Assembly: GCA_013154085.1 (NCBI GenBank)
Contig: JAADDE010000035.1
Location: forward strand, 1 to 36,731
DNA length: 36,731 nt
Source: Thermoproteota archaeon
Lineage (GTDB): Archaea > Thermoproteota > Thermoprotei_A > Sulfolobales > Ignicoccaceae
Direction of reading: 5' to 3'
The notes under the pieces are model-generated. The model saw nothing but the letters and a program-made list of their open reading frames with translations, did no database searches and was not told the origin of the DNA. Of the stretch, positions 14,519 through 22,990 are shown piece after piece. Positions within the stretch are counted from its first letter, which is position 1; every line of letters begins with the position of its first letter. The position numbers and the translations under genes were made by a program.

Positions 14519-16645
14519 TTAAATCCACTTGATCAGTCCGAACCTCTTAACTCCCATGGCTTCGAGCGCTCTCCTAACGACGCCCGCACCCACAGCCTTA
14601 GCCGCCTTGTCGGGAAACTTTAGGAAGTCCTCCTTGCTCCTTATTCCGACCTCCCACAGCAACCGGGCCCTCACTCTGCCTATGAACGGTATTTGAACCA
14701 GCTCTACGAGCTCCTCGGCCACGCCGTACTTCAGACGCACCTCCAGCTTCTTCATGGCTTCTGCGTGCGTGTTCAAGCCCTCAAAGGTCGCTATCTCGGA
14801 ATAGGCGTGGACCAGCCAGGCGGCCGTGTCGCTGTAAACCCTGACGTCGCCCGGGTAAACGTTGTACCTTTCTGCTATCGTATCCTCGGGGACTTCGTTT
14901 ATCCAGTCTTCGAGTATTGATGCTACCTTGAGTGCCGACAGCCAAGCGGCCTCGGTCACGTAGTCCGAGGGCTCCTTTAGGAGCAGTTCGTCGTACCTTT
15001 CATCCGATGCTCTTAACAGGGACTTAACTTCTTTCGAAGCTATCCCTCTCTTGGGCATGTCGGGGGTGGAGGAGATCAAGTGCAAGTAGCCCCAGGGGCT
15101 GGTCTTCCCCTTCCTCTTCTTGAGCGCGTCCAGCACTATCTTCGCTCCGAGGGGGTCTACGTACTGCTTCGCGACGAGCTCGCCGAGCGGCGTGGCGCGG
15201 GATCCGGCCACCAAGCGTGCCCTCTCTAAGAACTCTAAGGCGCGCTCCGCGTCCTCCAGCGCCCTCTCAGCACCTTCTGTCACGCCGAATAGTGTATCCT
15301 CAATGAAATCTATCAGACCGTTCTTATCCCTTATAACTTTGGAAGCTATAAGGCCCAGAAGCGAGCGCCTCAAGGCCCTGGCGCTCGTAAGTGCGCTCTC
15401 CACATCTTCGGGGCGTCCGAGCACGTAGTGTTCGTAGAGCTCCACGGGGTCCGTGTAGGGCCTCGCGACCAGAACGGAAGTGCCCACCTCGTCGAGCCCC
15501 GCTCTGCCGGCTCTGCCGGCCATCTGCTTGTACTCGGACACGCTGATCGGTACTTCTCCCTCGTCGCCGTAGCGCGTGTACTTCTCAATTATTACCGCTC
15601 TGGCCGGCAAGTTGACGCCAGCCGCCAGGGTGGGCGTTGCCGACACGAACTTGATTGCGCCGCTCCTAAACGCTTCCTCCACCAACATTCTGGCCTCGTT
15701 CGTCAGACCGGCGTGGTGGAACGCTACCCCCTTCTCTATCATGCTTGCGAGCTTCTGCCCCAGCTCGCCCTCAAGCTCTATCCGGGCACGCTCAGCCCAG
15801 CGCTTGGAATCACTACCGCCTCTGACGAAGCGCGCCATCTTCTTTGCAACGGTCTCGGCCCTCTTTCTCGTAGAGGCAAAGTAAAGCACTTGGCCTTCCC
15901 GGAGCCACACCAACGAAGCGTCTAGGGCGGGCTCTCCCGTGACCCTTTCAACCCTCTCCTCTCTGTCTTCAAACAATATGACATAATCCTTTGGATCCAT
16001 CACTCCTTCTTCGAGCTCAACCGGTCTCCACTCGTCGTATATCAGCTCGGCCTCCAACCAGCTTGCCAAGACCTCCGGGTTGCCCACAGTGGCCGAGAGG
16101 GCCACAATCTGTTTCCCGAGCCTCTTGAGCTGAGTTACCACGACCTCCAACGTCGGTCCCCTTTCTTCGTCGCCTACGTAATGGATCTCGTCAACGACAA
16201 CTGTGCCGACTCCCTTTAGCCAAGCCGCGTTGTGTCTCAAGAGAGAATCCATCCTCTCGTAGGTAGCGACCAAGATGTCGGCGTTCCCCACTTGAGGTGC
16301 GTGGTAGTCGCCCACGCTCAGAACTACATTGAAGTCCGGAAAGACCTTCTTCAAGGAGAAATACTTCTCAAAGGCCAAGCTACGCAGGGGGAGCAGATAC
16401 ACCGCCTTGAAGCCGCTGTCCAAAGCGTTCTTTATTGCTATTTCTGCCACCAGTGTCTTGCCGGAGCCCGTAGGTGCGGAGACCAGCACGTTCTTGAAAT
16501 CAATGAGTCCCGAATCAAGGGCCGCTTTCTGTACCGGGAAGAGTCTGTCGTAGCCTCGCTCCTTCAGCCACTCCAGTACGCTAACCCCGGACCCCTCGAG
16601 ACCCTTGAGCGTGCGGGTAAAAGTAACACTAGGGGAGTAACGCAA
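14519..16645 (-). CDS. Hel308-type ATP-dependent DNA helicase
   Basis: The product has 708 residues from the TTG at 16645, the normal Hel308 length. The Q-motif FPVQ (36-39), Walker A APTGSGKT (57-64), DEIH box in VVVDEIHYVGD, motif III SATVGNPE, FHHAGL, SATPTLAAGVNLPAR and motif VI QMAGRAGR are all present. The winged-helix, ratchet and terminal helix-hairpin-helix (IPFIGRVRARLLWEVGI) domains follow. Hel308 unwinds lagging strands at stalled forks. The open frame extends to 17095, but that extension is antisense to aroA. The stop is adjacent to the convergent Gins15-like gene. Confidence 0.93.
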   Translation of the reverse strand: MRYSPSVTFTRTLKGLEGSGVSVLEWLKERGYDRLFPVQKAALDSGLIDFKNVLVSAPTGSGKTLVAEIAIKNALDSGFKAVYLLPLRSLAFEKYFSLKKVFPDFNVVLSVGDYHAPQVGNADILVATYERMDSLLRHNAAWLKGVGTVVVDEIHYVGDEERGPTLEVVVTQLKRLGKQIVALSATVGNPEVLASWLEAELIYDEWRPVELEEGVMDPKDYVILFEDREERVERVTGEPALDASLVWLREGQVLYFASTRKRAETVAKKMARFVRGGSDSKRWAERARIELEGELGQKLASMIEKGVAFHHAGLTNEARMLVEEAFRSGAIKFVSATPTLAAGVNLPARAVIIEKYTRYGDEGEVPISVSEYKQMAGRAGRAGLDEVGTSVLVARPYTDPVELYEHYVLGRPEDVESALTSARALRRSLLGLIASKVIRDKNGLIDFIEDTLFGVTEGAERALEDAERALEFLERARLVAGSRATPLGELVAKQYVDPLGAKIVLDALKKRKGKTSPWGYLHLISSTPDMPKRGIASKEVKSLLRASDERYDELLLKEPSDYVTEAAWLSALKVASILEDWINEVPEDTIAERYNVYPGDVRVYSDTAAWLVHAYSEIATFEGLNTHAEAMKKLEVRLKYGVAEELVELVQIPFIGRVRARLLWEVGIRSKEDFLKFPDKAAKAVGAGVVRRALEAMGVKRFGLIKWI

Positions 16646-16651
16646 CTTACG

Positions 16652-16668
16652 TGTGCCTTTTCGGCACA
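16652..16668. repeat. Inverted repeat between divergent Hel308 and aroA
   Basis: TGTGCC (16652-16657) and GGCACA (16663-16668) form a perfect 6-bp stem around a 5-nt TTTTC loop. It fills almost half of the 37-nt gap between two divergent starts, so it could be an operator or an RNA hairpin in the aroA leader. Confidence 0.45.
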
Positions 16669-16682
16669 AGGGGCGCGGAAAA

Positions 16683-17972
16683 ATGCGGGTAACGGTAGAG
16701 CCTTCGGTAGTGGAGGGCGTTCTGAAGGCGCCGCCCAGTAAGAGCTGGGCACAGAGGGCGGTGTTCCTAGCTCTGCTGGCTGATGGGAAGAGCGAGTTCG
16801 CGAACTTACCACAGTCTGACGACGTCAAGGCAAGTCTCGAGGCCGTGAAAGCGTTCGGTGCCGAAGTTGAGGGACACAAAATAGTTGGCGGGAAAGTGAT
16901 GGTCCCTGAGAACGTAATCGACATGAGGGGGTCCGGGACGGGGGCCCGAATCGCTATAGCGATGGGTACGCTGGTTCCCAGAGGGTTCGGAGCTGTCATT
17001 ACGGGCAACCGGAGCCTGAGAAGGAGGCCCATGGGACCGGTGGTGGATCTGCTTAGAGGGTTGGGCGCTGACGTGAGGTCCCTCCGCGGCGACAAACTAC
17101 CGGTAGTCAGCTTCGGGGGCCTCCCTGGAGGAGAGGTCGAGACCGATGGGAGGGTTACCAGTCAGCACGTCACGGCTGCTCTGATAGCCGGATCTGCCAG
17201 CGAGCTCGGAGTTGCTATAACTATCAAGAACCCCGTCTCTCGGGGATACATAGCTCTCACCGAAGAGGTGCTGAAGGACTTCGGCGTGCGAGTTGAATGT
17301 GCGTCCGACTACACTAGGTGCTCTGTGAAGCCCACCCGCCCACGTCCGATTAAGAGAGCCGTGCCCGGGGATTACGCGCTCGCGGCGTTTCCGGCCGTAG
17401 CAGCCGCCATCAGCGGCGGTGAAGTTAAGATAGAGGGGCTACCGGCGCCGCGTGAGGGCCCCGGAGACCACAAGCTGATAGATTACCTAAGGCGGTTCGG
17501 CGTGGACGTAGAGTACTCCAGCGGCTCGTTACGCGTCAGAGGCGATAGGAGACCCGTGGGCACTAGAGTCAACGTAAGGGACGAGCCGGACTTGGCGCTA
17601 CCGCTGGCCGCACTGGCCGCAGTATCCAAGGGAGAGAGCGTGATATCTGGAATCTCTCACTTGGCCTACAAGGAATCCGACCGCATCAGAACAATCATGG
17701 AAACACTGAGCTGCTTTGGGGTCAAGTCCAAGGTTGACGGCTCCAGCTTGAGGATCTGGGGCTCCGAGCGGCTGAGGAGGTGTGAGCTCACGTGTCCGGA
17801 CGACCACAGGGTGGCCATGATGGCCTCTCTTTTGGGCCTGGTTGCGGGGACAGTAATAGAAAAAGCTGAGTGTGTGGCTAAGAGTTGGCCGGAGTACTGG
17901 GAGGTACTAAGGGGCATAGGAGGGAAGGTGTATGTGGAAGGTGAAAAACGAAAGAGGGTACATCAGTATTAG
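16683..17972 (+). CDS. aroA: 3-phosphoshikimate 1-carboxyvinyltransferase (EPSP synthase)
   Basis: The product has 429 residues from the ATG at 16683, with GGGGCG upstream. EPSP synthase landmarks are clear: PPSKSWAQRA near the N-terminus, GSGTGARI (the phosphoenolpyruvate loop), GNRSLRRRPM, TSQHVTAAL, YALAAFPAVAAA, KESDRIRT and DDHRVAMM. It joins phosphoenolpyruvate to shikimate 3-phosphate in aromatic amino acid synthesis. No other shikimate-pathway gene is adjacent in this window. Its end overlaps the next gene by 41 nt. Confidence 0.96.
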   Translation: MRVTVEPSVVEGVLKAPPSKSWAQRAVFLALLADGKSEFANLPQSDDVKASLEAVKAFGAEVEGHKIVGGKVMVPENVIDMRGSGTGARIAIAMGTLVPRGFGAVITGNRSLRRRPMGPVVDLLRGLGADVRSLRGDKLPVVSFGGLPGGEVETDGRVTSQHVTAALIAGSASELGVAITIKNPVSRGYIALTEEVLKDFGVRVECASDYTRCSVKPTRPRPIKRAVPGDYALAAFPAVAAAISGGEVKIEGLPAPREGPGDHKLIDYLRRFGVDVEYSSGSLRVRGDRRPVGTRVNVRDEPDLALPLAALAAVSKGESVISGISHLAYKESDRIRTIMETLSCFGVKSKVDGSSLRIWGSERLRRCELTCPDDHRVAMMASLLGLVAGTVIEKAECVAKSWPEYWEVLRGIGGKVYVEGEKRKRVHQY

Positions 17973-18381
17973 AAGCGAAGAGACGTATGCTGTAGTCGAC
18001 CCCACAGAAGTGCCGGAAGAGAGCATAGATATAGACTTCCTCATACTAACCGAAAAGCCGAAAAGGCCTAAGGTAGTGGAAGAGATACTCCGGAGGAGCA
18101 AAGCCACCTTGGTCGGCGCTCCCAAAGTAGTCAAGAAATACTCCATAAAGCACTACACGGACGAGGTAGAGGATAAAAAGATCAAGGGCCTGGCCCCGGG
18201 ACTATGGGTAACGCGCCTCGGTAGCTCCTTAGTGGTAGGGGTAGGCGGTGAGGAGGAGTATCTGTTGCTCGTCAGCGACGAGAGTCAACACGGCGAAGCG
18301 AAAGAGTTGGGTAAGATGATTTACGGTAATGAAGGGAAAGTGGTAACGAAGGAGAAATTGAGAGAGGAGGAGGTGCGTTGA
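17932..18381 (+). CDS. Uncharacterised small protein
   Basis: The 149-residue soluble protein starts at the ATG at 17932 after AGGGAAGGTG. Strand-rich segments (YAVVDPTEVP, IDIDFLILTEKPK) are followed by a helix with VVEEILRRSKATLVGAPKVVKKYS and a strand pair containing GLWVTRLGSSLVVGVGGEEEYLLL. It is rich in Lys and Glu. It overlaps aroA upstream and ends in a stop/start overlap with the next gene, so the three are probably one transcript. No family is recognised. Confidence 0.75.
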   Translation: MWKVKNERGYISIRSEETYAVVDPTEVPEESIDIDFLILTEKPKRPKVVEEILRRSKATLVGAPKVVKKYSIKHYTDEVEDKKIKGLAPGLWVTRLGSSLVVGVGGEEEYLLLVSDESQHGEAKELGKMIYGNEGKVVTKEKLREEEVR

Positions 18382-18977
18382 GGTCGAAGAGGGTCAAGGA
18401 AAGGCCCCTAGACGTTGCTATAGCCGATTTCATATCTTATGCATTTAATCCATACTTCTTCAGCATACTCCTACCCATAATAAGCATAACAAAAGAGAGG
18501 GACCCTCTATACGGCATATTAGCGTTGATGTTTGTGGCTCTGCCGCCGCTCCTTAGACACATAATAGGCGTAATAACCGGCAACTACAACTGGAACATAG
18601 ACGATCATCAAAAGAGGGCGCCGGTGCTGATCCTTTCCGGAATAGGGGGACTTCTCGGCTTCTGGCTACTCCACTCAATGGGCGCCCACTACGTCTCCAT
18701 AGCGACGCTTTCCTATGCCCTTACCAGCATAACTGCGGCGATTTGCTCAAAAGTTGTGAAGGTCTCTATCCACATGGCCACGGCCTCTTCCAGCACCGCC
18801 ATAATTTACTGGGCATTTGGCGAAATGCCCGGCATCTTAGCAACGCTCTTAACCATACTCATAGCGTGGTCCCGTATCAAGCTCGGCGCCCACAACTTCA
18901 AAGAAATACTAGAAGGATATGCCGTAGCGGGCGTGGGAACGACCACCGCATTTCTCGTAGCAACAGTAGCGCTATGA
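18378..18977 (+). CDS. Polytopic membrane protein, PAP2-like
   Basis: The 199-residue product has about five or six hydrophobic helices. The C-terminal SRIKLGAHNFKEILEGYAVAG matches the third PAP2 motif (SR...GAH...E), and VSIHMATASSS resembles the second (S/T-x-H). A full first motif (K...RP) is degenerate; DDHQKRAP near residue 75 may be its remnant. It may be a lipid-phosphate phosphatase or an inactive relative. The TTG overlaps the previous stop (TTGA) and is preceded by the strong GAGGAGGTG. Confidence 0.7.
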   Translation: MRSKRVKERPLDVAIADFISYAFNPYFFSILLPIISITKERDPLYGILALMFVALPPLLRHIIGVITGNYNWNIDDHQKRAPVLILSGIGGLLGFWLLHSMGAHYVSIATLSYALTSITAAICSKVVKVSIHMATASSSTAIIYWAFGEMPGILATLLTILIAWSRIKLGAHNFKEILEGYAVAGVGTTTAFLVATVAL

Positions 18978-19007
18978 CCTAAAGTCCTCGCGACATCCCG
19001 CTCACCG

Positions 19008-19084
19008 GCCCCCGTAGCTCAGCCAGGAAGAGCGCGGGCCTTCGGAGCCCGTGGCCGCGGGTTCAAATCCCGCCGGGGGCGCCA
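19008..19084 (+). tRNA. tRNA-Arg(UCG)
   Basis: The cloverleaf is complete and intronless: acceptor GCCCCCG/CGGGGGC, D arm GCTC/GAGC, anticodon stem CGGGC/GCCCG with loop CTTCGGA (anticodon TCG), T arm GCGGG-TTCAAAT-CCCGC, discriminator G and encoded CCA. It reads CGN-type arginine codons, mainly CGA. It is the second arginine tRNA in the window. Confidence 0.96.
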
Positions 19085-19089
19085 AGCCT

Positions 19090-19329
19090 TCACCAAAGTC
19101 CTCTATACTCCTCGGAGACCTTGTAAACCCTCATACCGCAACACTCCTCAACCTCCACGAGTCCTTGTTCCGCGAGCATTACCATGTACCTCTTTAGCCT
19201 TGCCTTGTTCGTGCCCAACTCTCTGGCCAAGGAGCTGAGCGTGAGCGGGCCTCTCTCCTTCAACACCATCAATGCCTTGATTGCCGTTGGTTTCTTTAAT
19301 ATCTCATTCGAGAGGCGCAACGTTAACAC
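19090..19329 (-). CDS. Small winged-helix transcriptional regulator
   Basis: The 79-residue protein is a single helix-turn-helix unit: TAIKALMVLKERGPLTLSSLARELG leads into TNKARLKRYMVMLAEQGLVEVEE and a wing with CCGMRVYKV. The form is ArsR/MarR-like and archaeal. The GTG at 19329 overlaps the Orc1/Cdc6 stop by 26 nt, so it is probably co-transcribed behind the initiator gene. Its target is unknown. Confidence 0.75.
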   Translation of the reverse strand: MLTLRLSNEILKKPTAIKALMVLKERGPLTLSSLARELGTNKARLKRYMVMLAEQGLVEVEECCGMRVYKVSEEYRGLW

Positions 19330-20578
19330 CTCTAGCCCGCAACAGCTCCAAGACCCTCTTGCGGACGAGTTCCGGGCTGTAGTCCACCTTTATTATAGAT
19401 GATCTCCCCTTAGAGTTCTTTACTGTTGCCACGACGCGCTTCACCACGCCCTTCTCGGCCATATCTCTGACGTATTGGTACACTTGCGTGTGCTTGCGCG
19501 GCCTGAGGCCCACCAGCTCGCAGAGCTCCTCGTATTCTAGCTCCAGCCTTCCTATGGGAACTCCCTCAGGATACAGCTTCATCAAGTTAAAGAGGGCCAA
19601 GAGGAGCAGTAGCTTGTGTTCGTCAAGCTCTTTTATGCGCTCGAGCAGAGTCATCAGATCGCTGCCTCTGCCCAGCAGCAATGTTAGTGTATAGTTTACA
19701 TCGTCGAGAGTTATTTGGCTCTTGTGCTCAGCCTCTGCCTTTCTAGCGGCCGTATAGAGAATCTCTATTGCCAAGCGCGCGCTACCGGCGTCCGGATGGT
19801 TATGTGCCGTGTCGTAGCCCACGCGTCTACTTATTTCCATCAATACCTCCTCGTCGTACGCGCTGTCGTAGAGTGCGAGCTCGGCTCTGTCGCGCAAGAT
19901 GTCGTAGAGCTGGGTGGACGTGTAGGGCTTGTAGTGTATGTGCCTGCTCTTCAGCCCCAGCTTAGCCTTCTCATCCGTAAGGTGCCTCTCTAGCTCGCCG
20001 AAATCCCTAACTATGAATATTACGTGTATTCTTTTGTTCACGTTTTCCATGTCTTCATACAGCCTCACGAAGAAGTTGGCCACGCTTCCCCCTTGCTTTT
20101 GCAGTGCGAACTGGAAGTCGTCGAGTACTAGGAGCATGTACGCGTCTTTCCTCTCGAGCTTCTTCATTATTTGGTCTAGCTGCTCTCTGGGCGAGAGGCC
20201 CCGAGCGGGTTGAGGTATCCGGAGCACGTTGTTTATGACCGCGGCGAGTATACTCGTAAGCGTGGTATTCTTGTAGGCGTTAACATGTGCCAAAATAACG
20301 TCTTTGCCGTGCTTCTCTTGCATGTGCCTCTTCAGCCCGTGCTTGTAGAAATATATCACGGAGTGAGTTTTTCCAATTCCTTGAACGCCAGAAATTACTG
20401 CAGTGACGTAGGTTGAGCCCGGTCTCTCCACTAGAGGTAAGAATAATCTCGCCAGCTTCCTGAGCTCTTCCTCTCTATGGGGCATTCTGGGCGGAACCTT
20501 GTCTGGGCTGAGGTACTCCTCGTTCTTTATTATTTTTCTTCGACCTAAGTAGATCTCATCGAAAAGTTCGCTACTCAA
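19304..20578 (-). CDS. Orc1/Cdc6 family replication initiator
   Basis: The product has 424 residues from the TTG at 20578, where GGGGGGAAGG immediately precedes the start. The AAA+ core has Walker A SGVQGIGKT, Walker B LLVLDDF (a DD variant of the more usual DE), a sensor region with IHVIFIVRDFGELERHL, and the lid motif GSARLAIEIL. The C-terminal winged helix (LCELVGLRPRKHTQVYQYVRDMAEKG) would bind origin DNA and load MCM. The frame stays open to 20833, but that stretch overlaps the divergent gene. Confidence 0.9.
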   Translation of the reverse strand: MSSELFDEIYLGRRKIIKNEEYLSPDKVPPRMPHREEELRKLARLFLPLVERPGSTYVTAVISGVQGIGKTHSVIYFYKHGLKRHMQEKHGKDVILAHVNAYKNTTLTSILAAVINNVLRIPQPARGLSPREQLDQIMKKLERKDAYMLLVLDDFQFALQKQGGSVANFFVRLYEDMENVNKRIHVIFIVRDFGELERHLTDEKAKLGLKSRHIHYKPYTSTQLYDILRDRAELALYDSAYDEEVLMEISRRVGYDTAHNHPDAGSARLAIEILYTAARKAEAEHKSQITLDDVNYTLTLLLGRGSDLMTLLERIKELDEHKLLLLLALFNLMKLYPEGVPIGRLELEYEELCELVGLRPRKHTQVYQYVRDMAEKGVVKRVVATVKNSKGRSSIIKVDYSPELVRKRVLELLRARGVNVAPLE

Positions 20579-20602
20579 GCCTTCCCCCCGCTTACCTTCT
20601 GG

Positions 20603-20639
20603 GCGAAAGTTTTTACCTTGAGAGTGTCGAAGCGAAAGT
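20603..20639. repeat. Direct repeat GCGAAAGT upstream of Orc1/Cdc6
   Basis: Two copies of GCGAAAGT (20603-20610 and 20632-20639) lie 29 bp apart in the 79-bp gap between the initiator gene and the small plus-strand gene. A C-tract (20583-20589) flanks them. Together they could be binding sites for an initiator or a regulator, but they are short and I see no canonical Sulfolobus-type ORB element. Confidence 0.3.
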
Positions 20640-20657
20640 ATCAGGAGAAAACCGGAT

Positions 20658-20936
20658 GTGATCCGCCCGCTCTGGGGAGTCGGTGTGGTAACCGTGTGCC
20701 ACAGCGGATGCCGCGACGTCTGTGAGGCCGGCGACTGCGAGCTTCGCGTGCCGCTCAACAAAGAGGTTACGGTAAGAACCTTGGCTTCCTTGATAATCGA
20801 GGTCCTCACGGCAGAGGAGGTGAGGGTGTGCAACGAGCCCCGCGGCAGGCTGTTATGGGCCCTCGTGGAAGTGGCTAAGTGGATGGGGATAAAGGTTGTG
20901 GATGCATGCGGAGGCGGGGCTCAGAGCGGCGCGTAG
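20658..20936 (+). CDS. Uncharacterised small cysteine-rich protein
   Basis: The product has 92 residues from the GTG at 20658. The N-terminus holds four closely spaced cysteines (CHSGCRDVCEAGDC), which suggests a metal or Fe-S site. A helical section with LASLIIEVLTAEEVRVCNEP and LLWALVEVAKWMG follows, then a Gly-rich tail. It could be a remnant or a small relative of a radical-SAM activase domain, but the spacing is not the CxxxCxxC form. It is divergent from Orc1/Cdc6 and overlaps the MCM end by 16 nt. Confidence 0.55.
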   Translation: MIRPLWGVGVVTVCHSGCRDVCEAGDCELRVPLNKEVTVRTLASLIIEVLTAEEVRVCNEPRGRLLWALVEVAKWMGIKVVDACGGGAQSGA

Positions 20937-22990
20937 CAAGCTGGCTTGGGCGTGTAAAGCTCCCCCAGCCGCTGCATCTTGGAGAGCAACTCCTCTATTT
21001 CGTCCTCTCTGAGTCCTCTCTTCTTGGCCTCCTTCACAATCTCCTTCAACGGCACGCACTCGCCACCATCCTTTAGCTTTTCCCTTATAATATCCTTGAT
21101 GATTAGTCTTCTCTGTCTGGTGCTACGCGTCATGCCCGTGTAGATCGCGTCTATATCTATCCTACCGGTCTCAACGTCGACTCCAGCAGTGCTCAAGAAT
21201 GCCAACATCATTCTAACAGCCTCTATAGCGTCGCTCTCCTCCACGACGTTCCTTAGGGCCATCTTTGCGTGGGCCTCACTCATCCTAACAAGGGCTTCAA
21301 GTTGCCTCGCTGTTATTGGTATACCCATGTCTGGATTGTCAGCAGCCGTTTTTCTCAAGTCTACGAAGAATTCCTCGATTATCTTCGCGGCACCTTCAGT
21401 TAGCTTCGGCTTTACGCTTTTCCTCGCGTACGCGATGTATTTCTTTAGCATGTCAACTGGTATCTCCGGAATGATCTTGTCGCTTTCTTTGTGAACCCGG
21501 AGTATGTAGCGCACCAAACGACGATCCTTCTTGGGGTCCGGTATGTCCCTCAGCACGAAGATTAGGTCGAACCTCGAGAGTATGCTCGGGGGCAAATTGA
21601 TGTTCTCTGCGACGGACCTCTCTGGGATGTAGCGGCCGTATCGCGGATTGCCCGCCGCGAGCACCGCACACCTAGCGTTCAGCTTTGCAACTATTCCCGC
21701 CTTGGCTATAGATACCGTTTGTTGTTCCATTGCCTCGTGTATTGCGGATCTGTCCTCTTCCCTCATCTTATCTATCTCGTCTATTACGGCGACCCCGCCG
21801 TCGGCCAGGACTAAGGCCCCCGCTTCCAGATAGTACTCTCCCGTCACGTTGTCCCTCACGACGGCTGCCGTCAGTCCCGCCGCAGTGCTACCTTTTCCGG
21901 TGGTGTAGACGCTTCTGGGGGCCACGCGGGCGGCGTACTGGAGCAGTTGAGACTTGGCGGTGCCCGGGTCTCCTATTATGAGCACATGGATGTCGCCCCT
22001 TATTCGCGTCCCGTCCTCGAGCTCCTTCGGGACCCCGCCGAATAGCGAAAACGCTATCGCTTCTTTGATATCCCAGTGGCCGTAGATAGCAGGGGCTATG
22101 CTCAAAATGATGCTCTTGTGTATCCATGGATCCTTTGCCAGTTCCTTGATTCTTTCAATATCTTCCGGACTTAAGTGAACGTCTTCCAGAACCTTCTGGG
22201 AGACTTCAATGTTGTTCGCTATCATCTTGAAATCAAAAACTACGAACGATCCTCTCTTAGGCAGTCTATTGGGTATCGCCTCGAGCACCCCCACAACGGT
22301 CACTCTGTCGCCGGGCCTCGCCGTGTCGACCAAGTCCTTGCCCTCTACTATAACCTCAATGCTTCTCGGCATCTGTCCCGGGGGGACCTCCTCGGGGCGC
22401 TCTTGAACAACCAGAAGTTGCCAGTCCACATATTCGTTCTTGGGATGGTTTTCCAGCATTGTGAACGGTCCAGTTCTCTTAGGGCACTCTGGATTCGGGC
22501 AGACGGTCGGGGCCTGGTAGTACTTGCCCCTCTGCTCTACGGGGAAAACGTAGCCACACGCCTCACATCGGAAGTACAGCTTCCTAGGCTTCCCCTTTAC
22601 ATTGGTCGCTTTAGTAACTATACCGTCAAATGATACTAGCTTGCCCACGTACCTCTCTCTGAGCTCTCTGAGCCTAACCTTCTCCGGCAAGTTGGTGAAG
22701 CGGATGTGTAACGGATACTTCTTGCCCGCAAGCGCGCTGGCCATCTCAGTAGCAACTTTGTCTAGCTTGTCCAGCACGTCTAAGGGCGAATCTACTATCT
22801 CCTCAGCCAGTTGTTGGTCGAACTCTATTACGTCAGTGAAGTCAACTATTATGCTCGCTTTCCTTTCGCTGACGGCCTTTTTGATTTCATCCTTATACTT
22901 AACTCTTCCATCAACCTCATAGGTTTCTAGGAACTCCCTGAAGCGCTCTTCCGGAGGCAGTTGCTCCTCTACGACCTCCACCTTACTCAC
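20921..22990 (-). CDS. mcm: Replicative helicase MCM
   Basis: The 689-residue product has the full MCM plan: N-terminal A domain, a zinc finger (CEACGYVF then CPNPEC), OB fold, Walker A GDPGTAKSQLL, Walker B VAVIDEIDKM, sensor 1 AAGNPRYGRY, arginine finger LSRFDLIF, and a C-terminal winged helix. The homohexamer unwinds DNA at the fork. The GTG at 22990 overlaps the Gins23 stop by 8 nt. This gins23-mcm order is the crenarchaeal arrangement. No intein is present. Confidence 0.98.
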   Translation of the reverse strand: MSKVEVVEEQLPPEERFREFLETYEVDGRVKYKDEIKKAVSERKASIIVDFTDVIEFDQQLAEEIVDSPLDVLDKLDKVATEMASALAGKKYPLHIRFTNLPEKVRLRELRERYVGKLVSFDGIVTKATNVKGKPRKLYFRCEACGYVFPVEQRGKYYQAPTVCPNPECPKRTGPFTMLENHPKNEYVDWQLLVVQERPEEVPPGQMPRSIEVIVEGKDLVDTARPGDRVTVVGVLEAIPNRLPKRGSFVVFDFKMIANNIEVSQKVLEDVHLSPEDIERIKELAKDPWIHKSIILSIAPAIYGHWDIKEAIAFSLFGGVPKELEDGTRIRGDIHVLIIGDPGTAKSQLLQYAARVAPRSVYTTGKGSTAAGLTAAVVRDNVTGEYYLEAGALVLADGGVAVIDEIDKMREEDRSAIHEAMEQQTVSIAKAGIVAKLNARCAVLAAGNPRYGRYIPERSVAENINLPPSILSRFDLIFVLRDIPDPKKDRRLVRYILRVHKESDKIIPEIPVDMLKKYIAYARKSVKPKLTEGAAKIIEEFFVDLRKTAADNPDMGIPITARQLEALVRMSEAHAKMALRNVVEESDAIEAVRMMLAFLSTAGVDVETGRIDIDAIYTGMTRSTRQRRLIIKDIIREKLKDGGECVPLKEIVKEAKKRGLREDEIEELLSKMQRLGELYTPKPACYAPL

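Noticed and set aside
16646-17095. A 150-codon N-terminal extension of Hel308
   Set aside because: It is antisense to aroA, has no helicase similarity, and would make the protein much longer than the family norm.
20579-20833. N-terminal extension of Orc1/Cdc6
   Set aside because: It overlaps the divergent small gene, is Ser/Thr-rich without similarity, and lies upstream of the purine-rich tract before the TTG at 20578.
20658-20936. Radical-SAM enzyme
   Set aside because: The cysteine spacing is not CxxxCxxC and the protein is too short for the barrel, so only a metal site is suggested.
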